Origin: Streptomyces sp. NBC_01294
GTDB lineage: Bacteria > Actinomycetota > Actinomycetes > Streptomycetales > Streptomycetaceae
Assembly: GCF_035917235.1 (NCBI RefSeq)
Contig: NZ_CP108423.1
Coordinates: 1,178,001-1,242,000, forward strand
Length of the DNA stretch: 64,000 nt
Reading direction: 5' to 3'
Below, one piece after another: positions 32,869-40,817 of the stretch (its first letter is position 1; each line of letters starts with the position of its first letter). The translations under genes were made by a program, and so were the position numbers. Under the pieces are notes generated by a model. That model made no database searches and had not been told where the DNA came from. It worked only from the letters and a program-made list of their open reading frames with translations.

Positions 32869-34437
32869 GTGCACCGCAAAGTCATCGCCCCGAGCGTGCT
32901 CGCCGCCTCCCTGCTGCTGGTGATCCCGGCATCGGCGGCGAGTTCCGGTCCGGGCGCCCCGGGTATCGGCGACCCCTACTACCCGACCAGCGGCAACGGC
33001 GGATACGACGTGTCGCACTACGACCTGCGCCTGCAGTACCAGCCGAAGACCGACCTCCTCGAAGGCACCGCCACCCTCCTCGCCACCGCCAAGCAGGACC
33101 TGTCCCGCTTCAACCTCGACTTCGGCCTCCAGGTCAGCGAGATCCGGGTCAACGGCGTCAAGGCGAAGTTCGCCGCGGCCGGTGCCCAGGAGCTGGAGGT
33201 CACCCCGGCGAAGCCGCTGGCGCGCAACACCCCGCTGACCGTCGTCGTCAAGTACGCCGGGAAGCCCTCCGAGCTGAAGGTGGACGGCTTCACCGCCTGG
33301 CACCGCACGCCCGACGGCGGAGTGGCGGCGCAGGAGCCCCACTCGGCGGTCTGGTGGTTCCCGAGCAACGACCACCCGCTGGACAAGGCCACCTTCGACG
33401 TCTCCGTCAACGTTCCCGACGGAACCCAGGCGATCAGCAACGGTGTGCTCCAGTCGCAGTCCTCGCGGCTCGGCTGGACCCGGTACAACTGGCGCTCCAA
33501 CAAGCCGCAGGCCACGTACCTGGCCACCCTCGCCGTCGGCAAGTTCGACATCACCACCGACCGGACGGCGAGCGGGCTGCCGATCCTCAACGCGTACAGC
33601 AAGGACCTCGGCGACCACGCGGGGGCGGCGCGCGCGAGCGTGGAGCGGACCGGGGAGGTCACCGAGTGGCTGGAGGGGGTCTTCGGGCCGTACCCCTTCA
33701 ACGCGCTGGGCGGCTACGTGCCGAACGTGAACGCGGGCTTCGCCCTGGAGACCCAGACGCGGCCGTTCTACGGCCCGCGCCAGTTCCAGAACGGCGCCAA
33801 CGTCTCGGTGGTCGTGCACGAGCTGGCCCACCAGTGGTACGGCGACAGCGTGTCCGTCGAGGGCTGGAAGGACATCTGGATCAACGAGGGCTTCGCCCGC
33901 TACAGCCAGTGGCTGTGGTCGGAGAAGGAGGGCGAGGGCACGGCGCAGGAGCTCGCCGACTGGGCGTACGCCCTGCGTCCGGCCGAGGACGCCTTCTGGC
34001 AGGTCAAGCCGGGTGACCCCGGTCCGGAGAACCAGTTCCACGGGGCCGTCTACGACCGGGGCGCCATCGCCCTGCAGGCGCTGCGCAACGAGATCGGCGA
34101 CGAGAAGTTCTTCCGGATCCTCAAGGGCTGGCCGACGGAGCGGGCCTACGGCAACGCCAAGGTCGGTGACTTCGTCCGGTACGCGGAGAAGGTCTCCGGC
34201 AAGCCGCTGGCCCAGCTGTTCGAGACCTGGCTCTACACGCCGGGCAAGCCGGAGGCCTCGGCGCTGAACCCGGCGGCCGCGAAGCCGGCGGCCCGATCGG
34301 CGCAGTCCGCCCCGGCGCAGTCCGTACCGGCGAGGGCCGCCGCGGAGCCGAGGTCCTGGAAGAAGATCGCGGAGACCAACACGATCCACGACACCGACGG
34401 CACCGGGCACGGCTCCGGGCCCGGCCACCGGCACTGA
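32869..34437 (+). CDS. Secreted M1 family metallopeptidase
   Basis: A 522-residue secreted peptidase. GTG start with TTGGAG upstream; signal peptide to about residue 24 (PASAAS). Zinc site HELAHQW (His317, Glu318, His321) with Glu340 in 'WINEGFA'. The aminopeptidase GAMEN motif is replaced by 'NAGFALETQT' near residue 289-297, as in many actinobacterial secreted members. C-terminal Ala/Pro-rich linker ends in a His-rich tail. It lacks the large C-terminal helical domain of PepN. Terminator follows. Confidence 0.9.
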   Translation: MHRKVIAPSVLAASLLLVIPASAASSGPGAPGIGDPYYPTSGNGGYDVSHYDLRLQYQPKTDLLEGTATLLATAKQDLSRFNLDFGLQVSEIRVNGVKAKFAAAGAQELEVTPAKPLARNTPLTVVVKYAGKPSELKVDGFTAWHRTPDGGVAAQEPHSAVWWFPSNDHPLDKATFDVSVNVPDGTQAISNGVLQSQSSRLGWTRYNWRSNKPQATYLATLAVGKFDITTDRTASGLPILNAYSKDLGDHAGAARASVERTGEVTEWLEGVFGPYPFNALGGYVPNVNAGFALETQTRPFYGPRQFQNGANVSVVVHELAHQWYGDSVSVEGWKDIWINEGFARYSQWLWSEKEGEGTAQELADWAYALRPAEDAFWQVKPGDPGPENQFHGAVYDRGAIALQALRNEIGDEKFFRILKGWPTERAYGNAKVGDFVRYAEKVSGKPLAQLFETWLYTPGKPEASALNPAAAKPAARSAQSAPAQSVPARAAAEPRSWKKIAETNTIHDTDGTGHGSGPGHRH

Positions 34438-34459
34438 GTCCGCGCCGGCCCGCTCACCG

Positions 34460-34491
34460 CACGCGGCCCCCGCATCCGGCGGGGCCGCGTG
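34460..34491. terminator. Bidirectional hairpin between convergent genes
   Basis: An 11-bp stem (34460-34470 with 34481-34491) lies 22 bp past the M1 peptidase stop. Its right arm GGGGCCGCGTG is also the start of the first unit of the tandem repeat array that follows, so the array seems to have grown from the terminator's 3' arm. Confidence 0.7.
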
Positions 34492-34751
34492 TGCCGGGGC
34501 CGCGTGTGCCGGGGCCGCGTGTGCCGGGGCCGCGTGTGCCGGGGCCGCGTGTGCCGGGGCCGCGTGTGCCGGGGCCGCGTGTGCCGGGGCCGCGTGTGCC
34601 GGGGCCGCGTGTGCCGGGGCCGCGTGTGCCGGGGCCGCGTGTGCCGGGGCCGCGTGTGCCGGGGCCGCGTGTGCCGGGGCCGCGTGTGCCGGGGCGCGTG
34701 TGCCGGGGCCGCGTGTGCCGGGGCGCGTGTGCCGGGGCGCGTGTGCCGGGG
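34481..34751. repeat. 18-copy 15-bp minisatellite
   Basis: Units of GGGGCCGCGTGTGCC repeat in tandem: 14 identical 15-bp copies, then 14-, 15-, 14- and 14-bp copies lacking one C in the short ones. It fills the gap between the M1 peptidase and the oxygenase genes, which converge here. All frames are open through it, giving His-Thr-Arg-Pro or Gly-Pro-Arg-Val-Pro repeats, which I treat as non-coding. Confidence 0.95.
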
Positions 34752-34755
34752 TCCG

Positions 34756-35658
34756 TCAGCGGCCGCCCGCACGCCACTCGGTCCGCGCCCGGTAGGCGAT
34801 CGGCAGGTACCGCAGCCGCTCCGGCAGCAGCGGTACGAGGAGCCGGACGGCCGTGCTGAACCGCCGCAGCCGGCGCTCCTGGGCCGGGCTCCACTCCAGC
34901 CCGATCGCGGCGCGCGCCTCGGGCGGCATGTAGCCGGCGGTGACGAAGGCCCGCAGCCGCAGGAACGCCGCCCGCAGCACGGGCCAGGTGAGCCGCAGCA
35001 GCAGGCGTGCGACGGGCGAGCCGACCTCGGGCCGGGGCAGCGGCACGTCGGTGGCGACCAGCTCGCGGGCGACCTTCGTCGGCTCGATCTCCTCGGCCAG
35101 CATCCGGCCCCAGTACGTCCAGTACTCCTCGATGCTCTGCGGCATGTCCCGGTCGTGCAGGCCGAGGATCCGGCCCACCTGGAGCCATTCCCGGTAGAGC
35201 TGCCGCTCCTGGGCGGGGGTGAAGCGGCGCAGGAGGTAGCGCCCGGCGTAGAGGTAGACCGGGAAGCCGGTGGCGTGCACCCAGGCGTAGCAGGCGGGGT
35301 CGAGGGAGTGGTAGCGCCGGCCGCGGGTGTCGGTGCCCTGGATGTCCTTGTGCAGGCGGCGGACCCGGCGGCCCTCCTCGGCGGCCTCCTCGCCGCCGTA
35401 CACCCACAGCTGGACCGAGCGCAGCGACCGCTCGCCGCGGCCCCAGGGGTCGGTGCGGAAGACGGAGTACTGGTCGACGCCGGCCGCGATCGCGGGGTGG
35501 GCGACCTGCATGGTGAAGGCGGCGGGCAGCATCAGCAGGGCCCTGACATCGCCGGCGATCGTCCAGAGCACCCCGCCGGGCGGGGGCGGCTCGGGGTCGG
35601 CGCGGGCGGCGGACGGCCCCGGTGCCACACCCGCGGCCCGACGGTCGGTCCCGGTCAT
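34756..35658 (-). CDS. MpaB-type oxygenase (DUF2236, Lcp-like)
   Basis: A 300-residue alpha-helical protein of the DUF2236 family, which includes latex-clearing protein and MpaB and binds a b-type haem. 'LLMLPAAFTMQVAHPAIAAGVDQYS' carries the conserved His, and 'YAWVHATGFPVYLYAG' and 'EEYWTYWGRML' are family segments. Substrate unknown. ATG with GGGGGCG upstream is chosen; a longer frame has no site. The gene ends 5 bp from the minisatellite. Confidence 0.85.
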   Translation of the reverse strand: MTGTDRRAAGVAPGPSAARADPEPPPPGGVLWTIAGDVRALLMLPAAFTMQVAHPAIAAGVDQYSVFRTDPWGRGERSLRSVQLWVYGGEEAAEEGRRVRRLHKDIQGTDTRGRRYHSLDPACYAWVHATGFPVYLYAGRYLLRRFTPAQERQLYREWLQVGRILGLHDRDMPQSIEEYWTYWGRMLAEEIEPTKVARELVATDVPLPRPEVGSPVARLLLRLTWPVLRAAFLRLRAFVTAGYMPPEARAAIGLEWSPAQERRLRRFSTAVRLLVPLLPERLRYLPIAYRARTEWRAGGR

Positions 35659-35757
35659 GCGCGCCCCCAAGCCTCGATCTCTTCGGATTCTCCGATTCCC
35701 AGTATGACCTGGGCAGGAAGCCTTCCGTCGGGCCGGTGCGCACGCCATCCTGCGGCG

Positions 35758-35961
35758 ATGGACCTGTCTCCCTCCGCATGGCTGGAAGCGCTCCTGCCCT
35801 CCGTGCTCGCGGTCGTCGCCGTCACATCCGCCCTCGTCTGCGCGGCCGTTGCGGGCGCCCTCGTCCTGCTGCGCCTGGTACTGCGGCGGCGCGGCCGGGC
35901 GTCCCGGGAGGAGGCCGCGGGCGGTCTCGCCGGGTTCACCTGGACCTCCACGGAGGACTGA
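35758..35961 (+). CDS. Small single-helix membrane protein
   Basis: A 67-residue predicted protein with one strong membrane helix ('LLPSVLAVVAVTSALVCAAVAGALVLLRLVL') followed by a basic RRRGR stretch and a short polar tail. No ribosome binding site is obvious. It is divergent from the oxygenase gene (99 bp apart). Function unknown; coding status rests on the hydrophobic core and codon bias. Confidence 0.5.
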   Translation: MDLSPSAWLEALLPSVLAVVAVTSALVCAAVAGALVLLRLVLRRRGRASREEAAGGLAGFTWTSTED

Positions 35962-36015
35962 CGGCAGCCGCGCCGCGTGATCGTCGCGGGGTGGACAGAA
36001 AGTGGCTGCACGGGT

Positions 36016-36031
36016 GTTACCCAGAGGTAAC
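36016..36031. promoter_or_regulatory. Perfect 16-bp palindrome upstream of the sphingomyelinase
   Basis: GTTACC-CAGA-GGTAAC, centred about 63 bp before the sphingomyelinase ATG. The symmetry and AT-containing arms in a GC-rich background suggest an operator for a dimeric repressor. No regulator gene is adjacent. Confidence 0.55.
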
Positions 36032-36086
36032 CGCGGCTGCTTGGATGACGGAGCCGATCTTCCCCCGCAGGAATGATGGAGACCTC

Positions 36087-37073
36087 ATGCTGCACACCTC
36101 CCACCGCCGTCACCGGGCCGCCGCGACCGTCGCGGCGATCGCCGCCGGCACCCTGGCCGCCACCACCGCGCCCGCCGCCACGGCCGCGGAGGGCGCCGCC
36201 GCCCCGCGGCTCAGCGTCCTGTCGTACAACGTGTTCCTGATGAGCAAGAACCTCTACCCGAACTGGGGCCAGGACCACCGGGCCGCGGAGATCCCCAAGG
36301 CCTCCTTCTACCGCGGCCACGACGTGGTCGTGCTCCAGGAGGCCTTCGACAACGGCTCCTCGGACGCGCTGAAGGCCAACTCCGCCGCGCAGTACCCGTA
36401 CCAGACCCCGGTCGTCGGGCGCAGCAAGAGCGGCTGGGACGCCACGGGCGGCGCGTACTCCTCCACCACCCCGGAGGACGGCGGCGTCACGATCCTCAGC
36501 AAGTGGCCCATCGTGCGCAAGGAGCAGGTCGTCTTCAAGGACGCCTGCGGCGCCGACTGGTGGTCCAACAAGGGCTTCGCCTACGTGGTGCTGAACGTGA
36601 ACGGCGCCAAGGTGCACGTGGTCGGCACGCACGCGCAGTCCACCGACCCGGGCTGCGGCGCGGGCGAGGCGGCCGAGATGCGGGCCCGTCAGTTCCGGTC
36701 CGTCGACGCCTTCCTGGACGGGAAGAACATCCCGGCGAACGAGCAGGTCATCGTGGCGGGCGACCTCAACGTCGACTCGCGCACGCCCGAGTACGCCACC
36801 CTGCTCGCCAACGCCGACCTGGCCGACTCCGACACGCGCACGGGTCACCCGTACTCCTTCGACACCGCGCTGAACTCGATAGCGCAGTACCGCTACCCGA
36901 CCGACCCGCGCGAGGACCTCGACTACGTCCTCTACCGCAAGGGCAACGCCCGCCCGGCGGGCTGGGAGAACAACGTGGTCAAGGAGCAGTCGGCGCCCTG
37001 GACGGTCTCCAGCTGGGGCACCTCCTACACCTACGACAACCTCTCCGACCACTACCCGCTGATCGGACGCTAG
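36087..37073 (+). CDS. Secreted sphingomyelinase (neutral, EEP superfamily)
   Basis: A 328-residue secreted phosphodiesterase that cleaves sphingomyelin to ceramide and phosphocholine. Signal peptide with cleavage near 'ATAAEG' (about 34). The DNase I-like fold motifs are present: 'SYNVF' near 46, metal-binding Glu85 in 'LQEAF', 'GDLNVD' at 225-230 and the catalytic 'DHYPL' with Asp321/His322. GATGGAG precedes the ATG. A 21-bp terminator follows and a palindromic operator lies upstream. Confidence 0.92.
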   Translation: MLHTSHRRHRAAATVAAIAAGTLAATTAPAATAAEGAAAPRLSVLSYNVFLMSKNLYPNWGQDHRAAEIPKASFYRGHDVVVLQEAFDNGSSDALKANSAAQYPYQTPVVGRSKSGWDATGGAYSSTTPEDGGVTILSKWPIVRKEQVVFKDACGADWWSNKGFAYVVLNVNGAKVHVVGTHAQSTDPGCGAGEAAEMRARQFRSVDAFLDGKNIPANEQVIVAGDLNVDSRTPEYATLLANADLADSDTRTGHPYSFDTALNSIAQYRYPTDPREDLDYVLYRKGNARPAGWENNVVKEQSAPWTVSSWGTSYTYDNLSDHYPLIGR

Positions 37074-37078
37074 GCCCG

Positions 37079-37126
37079 GCGCCGCGGGTCCGGTGGGCGG
37101 GCCTGCGCCCACCGGACCCGCGGCGC
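37079..37126. terminator. Strong bidirectional terminator
   Basis: A perfect 21-bp stem (37079-37099 with 37106-37126) and a 6-nt loop fill the gap between the sphingomyelinase stop and the stop of the convergent acyl-CoA ligase gene. It can serve both transcripts. Confidence 0.95.
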
Positions 37127-37131
37127 ACGCG

Positions 37132-38985
37132 TCACACGGACTCGTACGGCTCCGCGTGCGGCTCCTCGTACAGCCCGTCGATCAGCGCGCCGTACTTGTC
37201 ACGGACCACCCGGCGGCGGAGCTTGAGCGAGGGGGTGAGCTCCCCGGTCTCGGGGCCCCACTCCTCGGTCAGCAGCCGGTACCGCTTGATCTGCTCGGTC
37301 CGGTTGAGCCGGGCGTTGGCGGCCTCGACCGCGCGGGCGATCTCCTCCCGGACGGCCGGGTGCCCGGCCAGCGCGCTCGGGGAAGCGGCCTCGATGCCCC
37401 GGGCGGCGGCCCAGACCGGGGCCAGCTCCGGATCCAGGACCAGCAGGGCGACGAGGTAGGAGCGGCCGTCGCCGTGCACCAGGGCCTGGCCGATCAGCGG
37501 GTGCTCCTTGACGGTGTTCTCCACCAGCGCCGGCGAGACGTTCTTGCCGTTCGAGGTGATGATCAGTTCCTTCTTGCGGTCGGTCAGCCAGAGGAACCCG
37601 TCCTCGTCGAGCCGGCCGACGTCCCCCGTGGGGAACCAGCCCTCCGCGTCCGAGGCGCTCTCCACCGAGCCGTCCGGCAGCAGATAGCCGGCGAAGACGG
37701 TCGCGCCGCGGGTGAGGATCTCCCCGTCCTCGGCCATCCGCAGCTCCAGCCCCTCGATCGGGCGGCCGACCGAGCCGAGCCGGAAGCCGTCCGGGCTGTT
37801 GACCGTGCACACACCGGCCGTCTCGGTGAGCCCCCAGGCGTCCATGATGGTGATGCCCCAGCCGGCCCAGAAGCGGACCACGTCGATCGGCATCGGCGCG
37901 GTGGCGCTGGCCGTCCAGACCAGCCGGTCCAGGCCCGCCAGGCGCAGCAGCGGGTCCAGCGCCTGTTCCTTGGCCCGTGCGTACGAGGCTTCGAGCGCGG
38001 CCGGCACCTCCTCGCCGCGCTCCCGGTGGCCGGCCCGGGCGCGGGCGAGGTCGTTCGCGCCCTCGATCGCCCGGCGCTGTTCCCCGGGAAGCTGCGCCAG
38101 GACGGCGCGTACGGAGGCGGCGAGCTTCTCCCACACCCGGGGCACGCCGAAGAACTGCACCGGGTGCAGTTCGCGGACCGCCCCCGCCACGGCCGTGGGG
38201 TCGGCGCACAGCCGCACGTGCGAGGCCCTCAGCAGGGGCAGGTAGATGCCGAGGACCCGCTCGGCGATGTGCGCGAAGGGCAGGTAGCAGATGTGCTCGG
38301 CGTGCTCGGGCAGTTCCACGTGCCGGTCGAGGCGGACCGCCTGGAGCATCAGGTTGCGGTGGGTCAGCCGCACGCCCTTGGGGTCGCCGGTGGTGCCCGA
38401 GGTGTAGACGACGGTCAGCGCGTCCTCGGGGCGGGTCTCCTGCCAGGCCTTCTCGAAGGCGTCGGCGCGGTGCAGCCGGGCGCCGCCCGCGTACACGGAG
38501 GCGTACGTGGAGTGCTCGCCCGCGTCGGCGACCTCGGCCACGACGAGGCGCTCCAGCGGCACACCGTCGTCGGTCAGCAGCGGTTCCCACCGCAGGAGTT
38601 CGCGGGCGCCCTCGACGACGGCGACCCTGGCCCGGCTGTGGCGGGCGATGTGGGCGATCTGCTCGGGCGCGGAGGTCCCGTACACGGTCACGGGCACGGC
38701 GCCGAGGTGGACGAGGGCGAGGTCGCTGAGCCAGTGCTCGGGGCGGTTGCCCATCATCAGCAGCACGTGCTCGCCGCGCTCGACGCCGAGGGCGGCGTAC
38801 CCGGCGGCGAGGACGGCGACCTGGCGGCGCACCTCGCTCCAGGTGAGGGTCGTCCATTCGGCCGCGTCGGGGCCGGCCCGCCACGAGAGGGCGGGGAGTT
38901 CCCCGTACTCGGCGGCGTTGCGGGCCAGCAGGGCGGGGAAGGTGATCTCTTCGGGTCGTCCGGGCAGTCGCAGGTTCGTGGTCAT
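37132..38985 (-). CDS. Long-chain acyl-CoA synthetase (AMP-forming)
   Basis: A 617-residue ANL-superfamily ligase. The ATP-binding 'YTSGTTGDPKG' is at residues 194-204, 'AWGLTE' near 389, 'TGD' near 451 and 'DRKKELIITSNGKNVSP' near 465, all typical of FadD15-like long-chain fatty acid CoA ligases. The C-terminal half contains the catalytic Lys in 'LTPSLKLRR'. Cytosolic, membrane-associated in relatives. It is divergent from a MerR regulator 85 bp away, its likely controller. Confidence 0.92.
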   Translation of the reverse strand: MTTNLRLPGRPEEITFPALLARNAAEYGELPALSWRAGPDAAEWTTLTWSEVRRQVAVLAAGYAALGVERGEHVLLMMGNRPEHWLSDLALVHLGAVPVTVYGTSAPEQIAHIARHSRARVAVVEGARELLRWEPLLTDDGVPLERLVVAEVADAGEHSTYASVYAGGARLHRADAFEKAWQETRPEDALTVVYTSGTTGDPKGVRLTHRNLMLQAVRLDRHVELPEHAEHICYLPFAHIAERVLGIYLPLLRASHVRLCADPTAVAGAVRELHPVQFFGVPRVWEKLAASVRAVLAQLPGEQRRAIEGANDLARARAGHRERGEEVPAALEASYARAKEQALDPLLRLAGLDRLVWTASATAPMPIDVVRFWAGWGITIMDAWGLTETAGVCTVNSPDGFRLGSVGRPIEGLELRMAEDGEILTRGATVFAGYLLPDGSVESASDAEGWFPTGDVGRLDEDGFLWLTDRKKELIITSNGKNVSPALVENTVKEHPLIGQALVHGDGRSYLVALLVLDPELAPVWAAARGIEAASPSALAGHPAVREEIARAVEAANARLNRTEQIKRYRLLTEEWGPETGELTPSLKLRRRVVRDKYGALIDGLYEEPHAEPYESV

Positions 38986-39011
38986 GGGCAGCTCCTGGCC
39001 GTTTCACATCG

Positions 39012-39041
39012 TTGGTGCGACAGCAATACTGTTGAACCCAA
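39012..39041. promoter_or_regulatory. Imperfect dyad between acyl-CoA ligase and MerR genes
   Basis: TTGGTGCGACAG and CTGTTGAACCCAA face each other across a short AT-containing centre in the divergent intergenic region. MerR proteins bind dyads between -35 and -10 of target promoters, so this is a candidate operator. The promoter elements themselves are not clear. Confidence 0.4.
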
Positions 39042-39070
39042 GCTGTGGAGCAGAGAGCGAGGCGCACACG

Positions 39071-39811
39071 ATGGCCGACCAGGCACCCGAGCCGATGCTC
39101 ACCGTCGACGAGCTGGCGGCCAGGGCGGGCGTCACCGTGCGCACCGTACGGTTCTACAGCACCCGCGGGCTTTTGCCCCCTCCCGTGATCGGCCCTCGTC
39201 GGGTCGGGCACTACGGACCGGAGCACGTGTCCCGCCTCGCCCTGATCGAGGAACTGCAGCACCAGGGCATGACGTTGTCGGCCATCGAGCGCTATCTGGA
39301 CGCCCTGCCCGACGATCTGAGCGCGCACGATCTCGCGATCCACCGGGCGATGGTGTCCAGTTGGGCTCCGGACGCGGCCCAGGAGGTCTCGCGCGAGGAG
39401 TTGGAGAAGCGGGCGGGGCGGAGCCTGTCGGACACCGACGTCCGGCGGCTGACGGCGATGAACGTGCTGTCCGCCTCGGGGGGCGGGTTCCGGGTGGACG
39501 TGGGGCTGCTGCGGCTGGGGGTCGCGCTGCTCGACGTACCGATCGCGCACGAGACGATCCTGGCGGCGCGAAAGGTGCTCATCGAGCACACCAGGTCGGC
39601 GGCGCACGAGCTGACGGCGCTGTTCCGGGACGAGGTGTGGGGGCCGTTCACCCGGGACGAGAGCGATCCCGAGCGGGTGGAGTCGATGAAGGCGCTGTCG
39701 GCGCACATGCAGCCGATGGTGGTGCAGGCGCTGGTGACGGCCTTCCAGCGGTCGCTGCGGGAGGAACTGCGGGCGGCGTTCGTGTCCGGCGAGGCGCCCG
39801 ACGGGCATTAG
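39071..39811 (+). CDS. MerR family transcriptional regulator
   Basis: A 246-residue regulator. Residues 9-78 form a MerR winged helix ('LTVDELAARAGVTVRTVRFYSTRGLLPPP'), then a long helical effector region with no Cys cluster, so it is not a metal-sensing type. An acyl-CoA or lipid ligand is possible because it is divergent from a fatty acid CoA ligase gene; this is inference. ATG has a GAGGCG site. A repeat-containing 178-bp gap separates it from the molybdenum hydroxylase operon. Confidence 0.9.
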   Translation: MADQAPEPMLTVDELAARAGVTVRTVRFYSTRGLLPPPVIGPRRVGHYGPEHVSRLALIEELQHQGMTLSAIERYLDALPDDLSAHDLAIHRAMVSSWAPDAAQEVSREELEKRAGRSLSDTDVRRLTAMNVLSASGGGFRVDVGLLRLGVALLDVPIAHETILAARKVLIEHTRSAAHELTALFRDEVWGPFTRDESDPERVESMKALSAHMQPMVVQALVTAFQRSLREELRAAFVSGEAPDGH

Positions 39812-39989
39812 CCGTCCTGCCGCACCCCCGGCCCTGCTTTGGCGAGCGGGGCCGACGCGTTCTCAGTACGCTGGAGGAGAGTCTTTGCGCCCGCCGGCCC
39901 CTGCTCTAAGCGGGTCGGCCCCAGCGGCCCCAGCGGATTCCGCCGCTCAAGGCGGCGGCCACCCCTGCACGCATCCGGCAGGTGTTTCC

Positions 39990-40817
39990 ATGGACCTCAC
40001 CACCATCAACGAAGTCGTCCGGCGTCCGTCCGACCCGCCGGGCGTGCACTGGCGCGAGGGCGATGCCTGGCTCGCGGGCGGCACGTGGCTGTTCTCCGCC
40101 GAGCAGCCGGGCCTGCGCCGCCTGATCGATCTGACGGCGTTGGGCTGGGATCCCCTGGTGCCGGGCGACGCGGGCCTCGGGATCGGCGCCACGTGCACCA
40201 TCCGCGACCTGTACTCCTTCACGCCGCCCGCCGACTGGACCGCGGGCCCCCTCTTCGCGGCGGGCTGCGACGCGTTCCTGTCCTCGTTCAAGGTCTGGAA
40301 CTCGGCGACCGTCGGCGGGAACATCTGCATGTCCTTGCCTGCCGGCCCCATGATCACGCTGACGGTCGCGCTGGAGGCCGAGTACGAGCTGTGGGCCCCC
40401 GACGGGTCCGTGCGCACCGTCGATGCGCTCGACTTCGTGACCGGGAACCATCGCAACGTCCTCTCTCCCGGGGAAATCCTGCGGCGCATCGACATTCCGG
40501 CGCGCGCCCTGCGCAAGCGCACCGCACACCGCCGCTTCGCGCTGACCCATCTCGGCCGTTCGACCGTCTTCCTCATCGGCACTCAGACGCCGGGAACGAA
40601 CGACCTGCTGCTCACCGTCACGGCGGGCACCACACGCCCGGTGCGCGTCGCTTTCGACACCATGCCCGATGCCCGCACCCTGCAGCAGAGCATCAACGTC
40701 ATCCCTGCCAACGTCTGGTTCGCCGACCCCAACGGAACCCCGGAGCACCGTCACCACCTGACCCTGCACTTCGCCGAAGAGATCCGCCACGAACTCACGG
40801 CTGGGGGCGCGGCATGA
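39990..40817 (+). CDS. FAD-binding subunit of a xanthine dehydrogenase-family enzyme
   Basis: A 275-residue FAD-binding medium subunit. 'WLAGGTWLFSAEQPGLRRLIDL' and 'GATCTIRDL' are the FAD-binding segments, and 'KVWNSATVGGNICMSLPAGPMI' is the second signature. It passes electrons from the iron-sulfur clusters of the partner subunit to NAD or another acceptor. The next gene starts on its stop codon (ATGA), so the two are made together. Confidence 0.9.
   Translation: MDLTTINEVVRRPSDPPGVHWREGDAWLAGGTWLFSAEQPGLRRLIDLTALGWDPLVPGDAGLGIGATCTIRDLYSFTPPADWTAGPLFAAGCDAFLSSFKVWNSATVGGNICMSLPAGPMITLTVALEAEYELWAPDGSVRTVDALDFVTGNHRNVLSPGEILRRIDIPARALRKRTAHRRFALTHLGRSTVFLIGTQTPGTNDLLLTVTAGTTRPVRVAFDTMPDARTLQQSINVIPANVWFADPNGTPEHRHHLTLHFAEEIRHELTAGGAA

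Noticed and set aside
34481..34751. CRISPR array
   Set aside because: The 15-bp units are contiguous with no spacers and there are no cas genes.
34233..35779. Open frames reading through the minisatellite as His-Thr-Arg-Pro or Gly-Pro-Arg-Val-Pro repeats
   Set aside because: The 15-bp unit is a multiple of three and lacks stops, so all frames stay open; no start signal and no conserved domain.
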